Below, piece after piece: positions 43,389 through 52,895 of a stretch of 64,000 nucleotides of DNA; the stretch's first letter is position 1, and each line of letters starts with the position of its first letter. The stretch comes from Streptomyces sp. CNQ-509 (GTDB lineage: Bacteria; Actinomycetota; Actinomycetes; Streptomycetales; Streptomycetaceae). Both the position numbers and the translations under genes were made by a program. Under the pieces are notes generated by a model, which ran no database searches, was not told where the DNA came from, and worked only from the letters and a program-made list of their open reading frames with translations. Location of the stretch: positions 6,379,447 through 6,443,446 of the forward strand of contig NZ_CP011492.1 in assembly GCF_001011035.1 (NCBI RefSeq), read 5' to 3'.

Positions 43389-44950
43389 CCGTCGACCGCC
43401 GCACCCTCCTCAAGTCCGCGGCCGCCGCCGGCGCCCTCGGCGCCGCCTGGCCCCTCACCGCGGGACTCAGCCCCGCCCAGGCCCGCGCCGCCGCCGAAAG
43501 ACTCGGCGCCGCATACGACACCGCACCCTTCACCCTCGGCGTCGCCTCCGGCGACCCCCAGCCCGACTCCGTCCTGCTCTGGACCCGCCTCGCCCCCGAA
43601 CCCCTCGCCGCCGAACAAGACCTCCCCGACATCGTCGAAGTCCGCTGGGCCCTCGCCGAAGACCCCGGACTCCGCCGCGTCGTCGCCCGCGGCACCACAC
43701 CCGCCTCCGCCACCCTCGGCCACAGCGTCCACGTCCCCGTCACCGGCCTCACCCCCGGCCGCACCTACCACTACGCCTTCAGCGCCCTCGGCCGCACCAG
43801 CCGCACCGGCCGCACCCGCACCGCCCCCGGCGGCACCGTCGGCCGCGTCCGCTTCGCCGCCGCCAACTGCCAGGCATTCCACGACGGCTACTACGCCGCC
43901 CACCGCGGCATCGCCGCCGAGAACGTCGACTTCGTCCTCCACCTCGGCGACTACATCTACGAACACGGCCAAGTCGGCGGCGTACCCGAAGACCACGTCC
44001 GCGACCACGACGGACCCGAGATCCTCACCCTCGCCGACTACCGCAAACGCCACGCCCTCTACAAAGGCGACCCCGCACTCCGCGACGCCCACGCCGCCCA
44101 CCCCTGGTTCCTCACCTGGGACGACCACGAAGTCGTCAACGACTACAGCGGAAGCACCGGCGGCGCCCCCTTCGTACGCCGCCGCGCCGCCGCCTACCAG
44201 GCGTGGTACGAACACATGCCGCACCGCGACTCCTTCGGCGACTCCGCCCTCCCCGACCCGGAGATCCACCGCACCCGCGACTGGGGCGGACTCGTCCAGC
44301 TCGCCATCCTCGACCTGCGCTCCCACCGCTCCGCGCAGAACCTCCCCGACGGCACCATCCTCGGCACCGACCAGAAGAACTGGCTCAAGCACCACATCGA
44401 CAACGCCCCCGACACCTGGCACGTCTGGGCCAACTCGATCATGCTCAGCCAGCTCCGCGGCTCACCCGGCGGCCCGTACATGTTCACCGACCAGTGGGAC
44501 GGCTTCCTCGCCGAACGCAAGGAAATCCTCCAGCACGTCCACGCCGCCGGCCTCGAAGACCTCGTCGTCGTCACCGGCGACTGGCACTCCGCCTTCGTCG
44601 ACGACATCCGCACCGACTACGACGACCCCGAATCACCGCTCGTCGGCACCGAGTTCACCGCCCACTCCGTCACCTCCGGCGCGTACTCACCGGACTGGAA
44701 CCGGACCAACGGCCCCGTCATGGGCGCCGCCAACCCGCATCTCAAGTACTTCGAGGGCAACCGCTACGGCTACGACGTCTACGACGTCACCCCCGGACGC
44801 TTCAGCGCCCACATGCGCGTCATCGGCGACCGCCGCGACCCCGACTCGCCCGTCACCACGCTCACCACCTTCCACGTCGACCGTGGCAGCACCGGCAGCT
44901 ACGAGGACCAAGCGACGAAGAACTCCCCCGCCCAGTACCGCCGCGACTGA
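43385..44950 (+). CDS. phoD: Secreted PhoD-family alkaline phosphatase/phosphodiesterase
   Basis: A 521-residue Tat-exported phosphatase (VDRRTLLKSAAAAG). A short N-terminal beta-domain (about 40-150) is followed by the metallophosphatase. Metal-site motifs are visible in NCQAFHDGYY, LHLGDYIYEHG, WDDHEVVNDY and TGDWHSAF. PhoD enzymes hydrolyse phosphomono- and diesters, including teichoic acids, outside the cell using Ca/Fe. GTG start overlaps the jelly-roll gene stop; ribosome site GAGGAGG. Usually under PhoR-PhoP control; evidence for a PHO box here is weak. Confidence 0.93.
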   Translation: MTVDRRTLLKSAAAAGALGAAWPLTAGLSPAQARAAAERLGAAYDTAPFTLGVASGDPQPDSVLLWTRLAPEPLAAEQDLPDIVEVRWALAEDPGLRRVVARGTTPASATLGHSVHVPVTGLTPGRTYHYAFSALGRTSRTGRTRTAPGGTVGRVRFAAANCQAFHDGYYAAHRGIAAENVDFVLHLGDYIYEHGQVGGVPEDHVRDHDGPEILTLADYRKRHALYKGDPALRDAHAAHPWFLTWDDHEVVNDYSGSTGGAPFVRRRAAAYQAWYEHMPHRDSFGDSALPDPEIHRTRDWGGLVQLAILDLRSHRSAQNLPDGTILGTDQKNWLKHHIDNAPDTWHVWANSIMLSQLRGSPGGPYMFTDQWDGFLAERKEILQHVHAAGLEDLVVVTGDWHSAFVDDIRTDYDDPESPLVGTEFTAHSVTSGAYSPDWNRTNGPVMGAANPHLKYFEGNRYGYDVYDVTPGRFSAHMRVIGDRRDPDSPVTTLTTFHVDRGSTGSYEDQATKNSPAQYRRD

Positions 44951-45246
44951 CCCGCGCGACCGGAACACGCAGGCGGTCGGCACCCGGCCGGCCCCGCACG
45001 CCGCCGGCCGCACGGCGTACGGGACCGGGCCGGGTTGCCGCCTGGGGATCCCGCCCGATCGTCCGCCGCGCCCAACACCCAAGTCAATCCTCGGATTTGC
45101 TTAACACGAGCCGAGCGGAACCTTGGAGTCGCACAGGACGCAAAGACCCGGAATCCCGTGTGTCCCTGCGCGGTCACCTGTTCGGCCCATCGATAGACTC
45201 GCCCGATGGCCGCACCGGGAGCACGCGGAACCGCAGAGGAGGCACG

Positions 45247-45618
45247 TTGACCGGACATGACGTCACCGACGAGCAGTGGCAGGGGCTCGCCGAAGTCGTC
45301 CCCCTGCGCGGCAACGAATGGCCCTCCTGGACCGGGCACCAAGCCCTCGACGACCCCGAAGTCGACGCCGACCAGCGGCAGTTCGTCGTCATCCGCTGCC
45401 AGGTCTTCGCCGACGCCCGGCGCGTCGCCGAATACCTGATAGCGCAAGTCCCCGTCCTGCTCGACCTCACCGGCGCCGAGATCGACGTCGCCAAACGCAT
45501 CCTCGACTTCGCCAGCGGCGTCACCTTCGGCATCCAGAGCACCATGCACCGCGTCGACCGCAACGTCTTCCTCCTCGCCCCCCTCGGCACGGAAGTCGAA
45601 CCGGTCGCCGGCCACTGA
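45247..45618 (+). CDS. SepF-like cell-division protein paralogue
   Basis: A 123-residue protein. Residues about 40-120 show the SepF core: FVVIRCQVFADARRVAEYL, VPVLLDLTGAEIDVAKRILDFASGVTFG and a C-terminal VFLLAP strand. SepF dimers anchor FtsZ to the membrane. This is not the sepF of the division cluster; it has a divergent N-terminus without a clear amphipathic anchor, like the extra SepF-like proteins (SflA/SflB) of Streptomyces. TTG start with AGAGGAGG four bases before it; no in-frame ATG is available. It stands alone, followed by a strong terminator. Confidence 0.78.
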   Translation: MTGHDVTDEQWQGLAEVVPLRGNEWPSWTGHQALDDPEVDADQRQFVVIRCQVFADARRVAEYLIAQVPVLLDLTGAEIDVAKRILDFASGVTFGIQSTMHRVDRNVFLLAPLGTEVEPVAGH

Positions 45619-45661
45619 CGGCCCCGTCGCACACCGGCCGCCGGCACGGCGTCCTTACCGT

Positions 45662-45710
45662 GCCCGAACGGGCGGGCCCCACGCATCCGCGGGGGCTCGC
45701 CCGTTCGGGC
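45662..45710 (+). terminator. Strong hairpin terminator after the SepF-like gene
   Basis: Perfect 13-bp stem GCCCGAACGGGCG (45662-45674) and CGCCCGTTCGGGC (45698-45710), extended inward by GCCCC/GGGGC pairs. Confidence 0.7.
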
Positions 45711-45767
45711 GAAGGTGCCGCTGCCGGAACGGTTCCGCGGCCGGTGCGCTCAATAGCGTCAGGGAAC

Positions 45768-47051
45768 ATGACCTCCCCCACCGGGCACCCTCCCCGCGCC
45801 CCCCGCGACCTCCTGCGCGACCCGCCGCGGGACACCACCCTGCGCACCGCCCACACCGGCCGCCACCCCCACACCGACCGCGCCACCCTCGGCGAACTCC
45901 GCGTCTCCGCCTTCAAGTCGCACCGCGGCACCCGGCTCGGCCTCGGCCCCGTCACCCTGCTCACCGGCGGCAGCGGCAGCGGCAAGACCGCGGCCCTCGA
46001 AGCCTGCGGCGTCCTGGCCAGACTCGGCGCAGGAGCCACCCTGGAAGAGGCGTTCGCCCCGGTGCCGGGAGGCGCCGCCGCCTGCGTACCGCAGCGGGCC
46101 AGACCAGACTCCGCAGGACGCCGCGGCGTCCGCCTCGGCTGCACCGTCCGCGGCCCCCTCGGCGACGTACGACTCGACGTCGCCGTACAGGCGGAACCCG
46201 AACTCCGCATCGTCGGCGAACGCCTCACCGGCGCCGGACACACCCTGCTCGCCACCGCACTCCGCGACCCCCGCCGCGACCGCGTCCAGGCCACCTGGCA
46301 CACCGCGGGCCCCGCCCCCGTCACCCGCGCCCCGCTCCCCGACGACCGGCTCGGCACCGCTCTCTTACCGCTCCGCATCGGCGGCCGCACGGACGGCGAA
46401 CAACTCGTGCTCGCCGCCGCGGAACAAGCCGTCCTCGCCCTCCGCTCCGTCTACCCCTGCGACCCGCACCCCGCCCTGATGCGCGCCGCCACGGCCGTGC
46501 CCATCGGCGGCGAACAACTCACCCCCGACAGCCGCAATCTCCCCGCCGTCCTGCGCCGCGTACGCGACGAGTGCAGCCTGCGGCACGCGGCTCTCGTGGA
46601 CGCCGTGCGCGGCGGCTGCGCGGGCCCGGTCCACGACCTGACGACGGAGGAGTACGGGGACGGGCTGGTCCGCGCCGTGCTGCTGCGCGAACCGGGCCGG
46701 CGCAGCACCCCGGTCGAGACCCTGGGCGACGGCGAGTTGCGCTATCTCGCGCTGGCGCTGGTCCTGCTCACCGGACCCGGGGTGCTGGCGGTGGACCCGG
46801 CCTCGGAGGTGCTGCCGGCCCGCCAGGTGCTGACGGTCCTGGCCGACGGGCTCGACCGGAGCATGGACGCCCGCCAGGCGGGCGAACTCGTGGCGCTGTC
46901 CGGGCGGATGGGCGAGCGCGGCCACATCCGGGTGCTGGGCTCGGTCGGCGACCCGTCGCTTGCGCAGGCGGAGTGCGCCACGGCGGTGCCGCTGCCGCAA
47001 CGGCGGGAGCGGCCGGGGCCGCAGGGGGAGGGCGCGAAGGGGGAGGAATGA
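45768..47051 (+). CDS. SMC/RecF-like P-loop ATPase, unknown role
   Basis: A 427-residue protein. Residues about 48-75 carry an SMC/RecF-type N-terminus (LGELRVSAFKSHRG, then Walker A TGGSGSGKTAAL). A C-terminal signature LGDGELRYLALALVLL and a degenerate Walker B (GVLAVDPASE, where DEP is usual) complete an ABC-type ATPase with a short middle insert, like the AAA_21 proteins of phage-defence or DNA-repair type. No effector gene is joined to it. ATG start after AGGGAAC. Codon use changes abruptly near 46,560 from C-ending/GAA-rich to G-ending. Confidence 0.72.
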   Translation: MTSPTGHPPRAPRDLLRDPPRDTTLRTAHTGRHPHTDRATLGELRVSAFKSHRGTRLGLGPVTLLTGGSGSGKTAALEACGVLARLGAGATLEEAFAPVPGGAAACVPQRARPDSAGRRGVRLGCTVRGPLGDVRLDVAVQAEPELRIVGERLTGAGHTLLATALRDPRRDRVQATWHTAGPAPVTRAPLPDDRLGTALLPLRIGGRTDGEQLVLAAAEQAVLALRSVYPCDPHPALMRAATAVPIGGEQLTPDSRNLPAVLRRVRDECSLRHAALVDAVRGGCAGPVHDLTTEEYGDGLVRAVLLREPGRRSTPVETLGDGELRYLALALVLLTGPGVLAVDPASEVLPARQVLTVLADGLDRSMDARQAGELVALSGRMGERGHIRVLGSVGDPSLAQAECATAVPLPQRRERPGPQGEGAKGEE

Positions 47052-47063
47052 CGGAGGAATGAC
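47042..47063 (+). repeat. 11-bp tandem repeat over the stop codon
   Basis: GGAGGAATGAC twice; the first copy holds the stop of the P-loop gene, the second puts a TGA in another frame. Same design as at 32818-32850. Confidence 0.75.
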
Positions 47064-47079
47064 GACGGGATGACGGCGT

Positions 47080-47118
47080 ACGACTGGCGGATGTCAGATG
47101 GCGAAATCTGTCAGTCGT
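47080..47118. promoter_or_regulatory. Nested palindrome upstream of the SDR gene
   Basis: Outer arms ACGACTG (47080-47086) and CAGTCGT (47112-47118) enclose inner arms CAGAT (47095-47099) and ATCTG (47106-47110). It lies about 105 bases before the SDR ATG and could be an operator. Confidence 0.45.
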
Positions 47119-47224
47119 CAGGTCGTGGGAAAAGGCGTTGCGGGGCAGGCGGGGGTGTGCCCGATCATGGGGAGCCGCCGATTCCGGCGAGGCGCCCCCA
47201 CGAACGACCCGAAACGGAGTGCCC

Positions 47225-48001
47225 ATGCCCCTCCAGGGCCGGACCGCACTGGTCACCGGCGTGAGCCGTGAGCAGGGAATCGGGTTCGCCATCGCCCGCC
47301 GGCTACTGGCCGACGGCACGCGCGTCTTCGCGCACGGCTGGACGCCGCACGACGACGAGATGCCCTGGGGCGCCGACCGCGGCGGCACCGCGGCCGTCAC
47401 CGCCGCCCTCGGCGGCGAGGGCGGCCGGCTCGCCTACGCCCACGCCGACCTCGCGGAACCCGGCGCCCCTGCCGCGCTGCTGGCCGCGGCGGGGGAGCGG
47501 TACGGGATGGTGGACACCCTGGTCGTCAACCACGCCCGCAGCTCCACGTACGACCTCGACGGGCTGACGGCCGCCGAACTGGACCTGTGCTGGGCGGTGA
47601 ACGTCCGGGCCACGCTGCTGCTCGTGCAGGCGTACGCGGCGCAGTACGACGCGGCGGCGGGGAAGGAGCGGGGCGGCGGCCGGGTCGTGCTCTTCACCTC
47701 CGGGCAGCATCTGGCACCGATGAGCCAGGAGATCCCGTACGCCGCCACGAAGGGGGCGCTCCAGCAGTTGACGCTGACGCTCTCGGACGCCCTCGTCGAC
47801 CGCGGCATCACCGTGAACTGCGTCAACCCCGGCCCCACGGACACCGGTTGGGCGACCGACGAACTGGCCGCCCAGGTGGGCCGGGCGCTGCCCCGCGGAA
47901 CGTGGAACACGCCGGACGAGGCGGCGGCCGTGGTGGACGCGGCGACGATCACGGGCAACACGGTCGACGCGGAATCGGGCTTCCGTCGCTGGGTGTACTA
48001 G
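47225..48001 (+). CDS. Short-chain dehydrogenase/reductase
   Basis: A 258-residue classical-type SDR. The cofactor loop GVSREQGIG (about 12-20) is the Gly-rich motif; VNHARSS replaces the usual NNAG; the catalytic YxxxK is YAATK with Ser in FTSGQHL. The C-terminus reads NPGPTDTGW. NAD(P)-dependent oxidoreductase, substrate unknown; similar proteins are annotated as 3-oxoacyl-ACP reductase-like. ATG start with CGGAGTGCCC. Convergent with the PucR-like regulator. Confidence 0.85.
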   Translation: MPLQGRTALVTGVSREQGIGFAIARRLLADGTRVFAHGWTPHDDEMPWGADRGGTAAVTAALGGEGGRLAYAHADLAEPGAPAALLAAAGERYGMVDTLVVNHARSSTYDLDGLTAAELDLCWAVNVRATLLLVQAYAAQYDAAAGKERGGGRVVLFTSGQHLAPMSQEIPYAATKGALQQLTLTLSDALVDRGITVNCVNPGPTDTGWATDELAAQVGRALPRGTWNTPDEAAAVVDAATITGNTVDAESGFRRWVY

Positions 48002-48116
48002 GCCCTGTTCCAGGTGCGGATCACGGGTTCGGGGAGTCGTCGGCGGGCCAGGACAAGGCGGGTCGTCGCCGTGTGAGCAGCCCGCATCCTGCTCCGATGA
48101 TCCCGGTGGGGCCAGA

Positions 48117-49682
48117 TCACACGCGAGGGGTCGGACCCGCTTGGGCGCTCTTCGAGGAGTCCCCTCCCTTCCGGGTGCCCATCGCGGTGGTGCTGATGTG
48201 GAGAGCGTGGACGACGTCGTGGATGCCGGCCCCGGCGGTCAGCAGGTCGCGGCGGAGGTGGGCTTCTGCGGTACGCAGGTGGGCGCGGACGGTGTTGCGG
48301 CTGATGCCGAGCCGGCGGGCGGCTTGCTGGCCGTCGGTGTTGGCGTCGATCCACGCCTGAAGGGTGCGGCGCTGCCGGGGTTGCAGGGGCAGCAGGAACG
48401 TCCGGGCCCAGGCGGCGGCGGGTTCGGAATGCAGCAAGTCCTCCAGTCTGGGGGGTGTTGGGCGCTCATCGGGTTCATGTGCGGTTAAAGGGCCGGCGAG
48501 TGCGAGGGCGAGATGGACGGCGGCGCGGGCGTGGACGTCGGCGAGATCCAGGCCGAGGGCCCGTTCCACGCGCCTGATGTGGGCCGTGACGGTGTTGCGG
48601 CTGAGGTCGAGCAGGCGGGCCACCGCCGCTCGGGGCATGCTCATCAGGAGACGGGTGATGTCGACGCTGGTCTGCGGAAGAGTGTCCAGTGGGCGCAGGA
48701 ACGTGCGGGCCCAGGCGAGCGCGGGCCGGCGGGGCAGAACGTTGTCCAAGAGCGTCTGCCCCTGGTAGGAGACCACATGGCCGGGAGTGGAGCGGGCGGC
48801 AGCCAGGGCGTGGGCGGCCTGACCGTACGCCTCGGCCGTCGCGCCGAGCGGATGCGGACCGCTGATGCCCATCGCGTAACCGGGGTTCTCCCGCACCACG
48901 CGGCGCAACTCCTCGGCCAGGCCACCGGTGCGGCCGCCCGGGCCGCCCCCGCCCCCGCCCCCGCCCCCGGCAACGGTGTCCTCGGCGATGAGACAGATCA
49001 CGTGCTCCTTGAAGACAGGGCAGTGCACCATCAGATCGGGGCCGTGGTAGCCGGAGGGATCCTGGTAGACCCGTACGATCCGGTCGCGGTCGGCCGGCGA
49101 GCAGTGCAGCAGAAGGACCCGCAGCCGCTCGGCCTTCAGTAGCGGGGGCACGGCGCCGGTCGTCATGCGGCGCGCCAGCACCGGCCCTCCGGCGAGCAGC
49201 GCCGAGAGCACGCCGAACCGCACCTGGCGCGCCTTGTACTGGAAGCCGCGCCACGTCCGCTCGCCGTCCGTGGCGCGGCGCAGCAGGGTGATGACTGTGC
49301 CGGTGTGCGAGATCAGCGCAACGGTCTCCGGACTCGGCGCCGACCGGGCGACGGCCACCAGTACAGGGCGCGACTCGTGCACACCGAGAACCTCGCAGTG
49401 CACGTTCCATTCGCCGGCCCGGGTTGCGGCCGCGGCCAACTGCCCGCCGGACAGCCGCGCGAGCAGCGGAGCGAGTGAAGGCAGGATCTCCCGGGGAAAG
49501 CCCGCGGTGGACGAGTCCACCGTGAATCCGTCCTCGGCGACCAGCGCGAAGTCCGCGCCCGTGTGCCGGTGCAGCCAGTCGAGGATCTCCCGCGTATCGG
49601 GCTCGTCCCGGCGGGATGCCTGACGTCTGACCTCACGCAGCAGCCCGTCGGGCCCTCCGATGTCCCCACGCGCTACGTCCAC
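48117..49682 (-). CDS. PucR/CdaR-type regulator with duplicated HTH
   Basis: A 521-residue regulator. An N-terminal sensor-like region (about 20-250) is followed by a glycine run (GGGGGGGGG about 248-256, from a CCCCCG repeat), a GGDEF-like region typical of PucR proteins, and two copies of the C-terminal HTH_30: ISRNTVRAHLRTAEAHLRRDL at the very end and LSRNTVTAHIRRVERALGLDL about 95 residues earlier. Two HTH domains are unusual. GTG start with GGAGGGG eight bases upstream. Target and ligand unknown. Confidence 0.85.
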   Translation of the reverse strand: MDVARGDIGGPDGLLREVRRQASRRDEPDTREILDWLHRHTGADFALVAEDGFTVDSSTAGFPREILPSLAPLLARLSGGQLAAAATRAGEWNVHCEVLGVHESRPVLVAVARSAPSPETVALISHTGTVITLLRRATDGERTWRGFQYKARQVRFGVLSALLAGGPVLARRMTTGAVPPLLKAERLRVLLLHCSPADRDRIVRVYQDPSGYHGPDLMVHCPVFKEHVICLIAEDTVAGGGGGGGGGPGGRTGGLAEELRRVVRENPGYAMGISGPHPLGATAEAYGQAAHALAAARSTPGHVVSYQGQTLLDNVLPRRPALAWARTFLRPLDTLPQTSVDITRLLMSMPRAAVARLLDLSRNTVTAHIRRVERALGLDLADVHARAAVHLALALAGPLTAHEPDERPTPPRLEDLLHSEPAAAWARTFLLPLQPRQRRTLQAWIDANTDGQQAARRLGISRNTVRAHLRTAEAHLRRDLLTAGAGIHDVVHALHISTTAMGTRKGGDSSKSAQAGPTPRV

Positions 49683-49882
49683 GACGGTCGCCCCTCCGCC
49701 TTCGTCCTGACTCCCCCGGCCTGCGGACGGCCGGCCGCAGCTCCGCCTGGTCGTCAGCGGGTCTGCGCGGCCGTATTCGCCGCCTGCGTCGCCCGGCGAT
49801 ACCGGTACCGGAATTCTGGCGGGCGCGTCTTGACGAAACCTGGACGGGATCTGGTCCGGAGGCAGGACGGCGGCGAGGTCGC

Positions 49883-52723
49883 CTACGGGGTTTGCAGGCG
49901 GGTCCGGGGTTCGGCGGCGGCCGGGTGGCGGAGGTCTTCGAAGATGCGCAGGGCTCGTGTCCAGGAGGCCCGGGCGGCGGCGTTGTCGCCGGTGTCGGCC
50001 TGCGCGTCGCCCAGGGCGGTGTGTGCCTTGGCGGCGTTCAGCAGGTCCGCGGCGTCGGGGGATTCCAGCAGGTCGAGCGCACGTCTGAAGCAGGAGATCG
50101 CCTCGTGTGGGTCGCCGAGGCGGTGGTGGGCGCGGCCCAGGGTGTCCCAGGTGATGCCCATGAAGTACAGGTCGCCCACGCTCTCCTGTACGGCCAGTGC
50201 CAGCCGGGAGCGGGCGAGTGACGACTCGGGCTTTCCGAGCAGGCCGTAGATCCAGCCGATGAGGTTGAGTTCGCGGCCCTGGCCGCGGCGGTCACCGGCC
50301 GCGCGGTAGAGGGCGAGGGATGTGCGTGCATGCCGGAGGGCCGGCACCGGGTCGTCCTGTACCTCGTGCAGGTTGGCTATGTAGTGGTGGACCTCCGCCT
50401 GACCGGCAAGGTCGTCATGGGCGCGGAAGAGCTCGTAGGCGCTGTCCAGATGCTCGCGGGCCTGATCGGGGGCGCCGAGGCGGAAGGCGGAGCGGGCCTG
50501 GTCGCACAGGACGGCGGCCAGCTCGGCGTCGCCCGCGGGGTCGCCGACGGTCCTGCGGGCTGCCGCGAGGACGGTCTGGAGCAGTCGGTTCTGCTCGATC
50601 CAGCGCCCGTCGCGGTCGAGGTGGTTGCCCAGCCTGCGGCCCAGACGTACGGCATGCTCGTCGAGATCGGTGTGCACGGCAAGTCGTACGGCCTCGGTGA
50701 GGGTACGCCGCTCGGTGGTGAACCAGGCGTAGGCCGACGGTGCCTCGGTGAAGGTCTCGGGGGTGATGCCGGACGGGGCGGGGCCGAGGTCCGTGAGCCG
50801 GTCACGGTGTGCCCACAGGGTGCGGCACGCGCCGTGCGCCGAGTGCAGGTAGTAGTCGAGCACGCGCCGCACGGCTGCCCGGCGCCGCTCTTCCTCATCC
50901 TCTTCGCGCGCCAGCTCGGCGGCGTAGTCGCGCAGCAGGTCGTGCAGGACGAATCTGCCCGGCGCCCGCTCATCGAGCACGCTGGCCCAGGTCAACTCGC
51001 GCAGGAGGGAGCGGGCCTGCGGCAGTTCGATGCCGGCGAGGGCGGCTGCCGCGCCGGTGCCGAACTCCGGTCCCGGGTGCAGACCGAGCAGACGGAACAG
51101 CCGGGCGGTGGCGGGGCTGAGGATGCGGTACGACCAGGAGAACACCGTCCGTACGTCCGCCGTCAGCGCGCGGCCGCCGGAGTCGGGGGTCTGGTCGGCC
51201 AGAGCGGTGAGCGTGAGGCCGGGACGGGCGGCGAGGTGGGCGGCGGCCAGCGCCAGGGCCAGCGGCAGCCGCACACATCCCTTCACGATGTCCGCCACCG
51301 CGTCCCCCCGGCCCTCCAACTGGTCGGCTGTCAGGCGCCGCACGAGCAGTTGCCGCGCCTCTTCGGTGCTGAACGGCTCCAGCACGATCTGATCCGCACC
51401 CGTCTGGGCGACGAGGCTGGGAAGCCGGTGGCGGCTGGTGACCAGGGTGGCGCAGCCCGGGGCGCCGGGCAGCAGCGGCAGCACCTGGCAGTCGTCCCGG
51501 GCGTTGTCGAGCACCACCAGCATCCGCCGGCCCGCCAGCAGGCTGCGGAAGAGCCCGGTGCGTGCGTCGGTGCCCTCGGGAATTTGGCTGTCGGGGATCC
51601 GCAACGCCTGCAGAAAGGCCCGCAGCACCTCGGCCGGACCCGTGGGACTGTCCGCCGCCGCGAACCCGCGCAGGTTCACGTACAACTGTCCGTCCGGGAA
51701 ACGCTCCGCGGCACGGTGGGCCCAGTGCACCGCCAGCGCGGTCTTCCCCACCCCGGCCGTACCGACCACCGCACAGATCGACGCATCCGGCGAACCCCCA
51801 TCGGCCCCCGGCAGCAACCGCTCCAGACGACGCAGATACGTCTCCCGCCCGGTGAACCCGGCCACGCCCGGCGGCAACTGCGCGGGGCGTACGGCCGGCG
51901 GGGCATCCTCGGGCACGGCCCTCTCCTCGTCCGCGGGAGAGCCGTGCGGCTCCTGACGCCGGTTCAGGACGGGGCTGCGGCGGAGGATCCGCTCGTGCAA
52001 CCGGCGCAGCTCGGGACCCGGTTCCTCGCCGATCCCCGCGACGAGGGATGCGCGTGTGCGGGCGTACACCTGCAGGGCATCGGACTGCCGCCCGGAACGG
52101 TACAGCGCCAGCATCAACTGCGCCGCCAGCGGCTCGGCCAGCGGGTGCTCCACGACCTCCGCGGACAGACCCGCAACCGACTCCGCGTGCCGGCCCAGCT
52201 CCAGCTCGACGTCGTACCACTCGGTCAGCAGTGAGACCCGCTCCCGCTCCAACCCGGCCCGTACCTGCTCCGCCCACTCCCCCCGCAGCCCGGCCAGCGG
52301 CGTGCCACGCCACAGAGCGCTCGCCTCACCGAACAGCTTCGCCGCCCGCTCCGGATCGTCGGAACGCTCCGACCTTCCCTGACCGGCCAGCGCGCGAGCG
52401 CGTTGCAGATCGACGCTCTCCAGGGCGATGTCCAGCGCATATCCGCCGTTGCCACGGCGCAGTACGGGAACGTACGGACCGTCCTGCGCGGCCTGCCGCA
52501 GCAAGCGACGCAGCCGGGAGACGTACGTATACAGCACATCACGAGCGGCGCCGGACGACTCGCCGCGCCAGACGTGCCTGATCAACGTCTCGACCATGAC
52601 CGGCCTGCCGGGGGCCATCGCCAGCACCGCGAGCACACAACGCTGCTGCGGCGGCCCCAGCGGGTACTGCCGACCGTCCGCTCCGCGGAGTTCCATCGGG
52701 CCCAGCAGTCGCAACTCGCTCAC
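49883..52723 (-). CDS. AfsR-type SARP regulator with NB-ARC ATPase and TPR domains
   Basis: A 946-residue regulator. OmpR-like winged helix at about 1-95 (LRLLGPMELRGADGRQYPLG) and a bacterial transcriptional activation domain (BTAD, about 100-245) form the SARP unit. NB-ARC follows with Walker A VVGTAGVGKTALA (about 318-330) and Walker B RRMLVVLDNARDD. About 700-930 are tetratricopeptide repeats. These proteins activate secondary-metabolite or developmental promoters; AfsR itself is switched by Ser/Thr kinases, and a kinase gene is in the window but far away. GTG start with GGAGG upstream. No biosynthetic cluster is visible nearby. Confidence 0.92.
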   Translation of the reverse strand: MSELRLLGPMELRGADGRQYPLGPPQQRCVLAVLAMAPGRPVMVETLIRHVWRGESSGAARDVLYTYVSRLRRLLRQAAQDGPYVPVLRRGNGGYALDIALESVDLQRARALAGQGRSERSDDPERAAKLFGEASALWRGTPLAGLRGEWAEQVRAGLERERVSLLTEWYDVELELGRHAESVAGLSAEVVEHPLAEPLAAQLMLALYRSGRQSDALQVYARTRASLVAGIGEEPGPELRRLHERILRRSPVLNRRQEPHGSPADEERAVPEDAPPAVRPAQLPPGVAGFTGRETYLRRLERLLPGADGGSPDASICAVVGTAGVGKTALAVHWAHRAAERFPDGQLYVNLRGFAAADSPTGPAEVLRAFLQALRIPDSQIPEGTDARTGLFRSLLAGRRMLVVLDNARDDCQVLPLLPGAPGCATLVTSRHRLPSLVAQTGADQIVLEPFSTEEARQLLVRRLTADQLEGRGDAVADIVKGCVRLPLALALAAAHLAARPGLTLTALADQTPDSGGRALTADVRTVFSWSYRILSPATARLFRLLGLHPGPEFGTGAAAALAGIELPQARSLLRELTWASVLDERAPGRFVLHDLLRDYAAELAREEDEEERRRAAVRRVLDYYLHSAHGACRTLWAHRDRLTDLGPAPSGITPETFTEAPSAYAWFTTERRTLTEAVRLAVHTDLDEHAVRLGRRLGNHLDRDGRWIEQNRLLQTVLAAARRTVGDPAGDAELAAVLCDQARSAFRLGAPDQAREHLDSAYELFRAHDDLAGQAEVHHYIANLHEVQDDPVPALRHARTSLALYRAAGDRRGQGRELNLIGWIYGLLGKPESSLARSRLALAVQESVGDLYFMGITWDTLGRAHHRLGDPHEAISCFRRALDLLESPDAADLLNAAKAHTALGDAQADTGDNAAARASWTRALRIFEDLRHPAAAEPRTRLQTP

Positions 52724-52895
52724 TGCGTCGTTCCTCCGCTTGTTCCGCTCCGAGGGCATCTTGTTCCGCCCCGGGAGCATGTCGTCACGCATTCACCTTG
52801 CGCATGCGCACCTCGTCCGCCGACGGGAAAGTCCCCCTCGGGGAGGCGTCGGCGGTATCGCGGGGATCGGCGCGAGCGCGGCCCGTCCGTGAACG

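Noticed and set aside
48117-52723. Secondary-metabolite cluster controlled by the SARP and PucR-like regulators
   Set aside because: No PKS, NRPS, terpene or RiPP genes are visible in the window.
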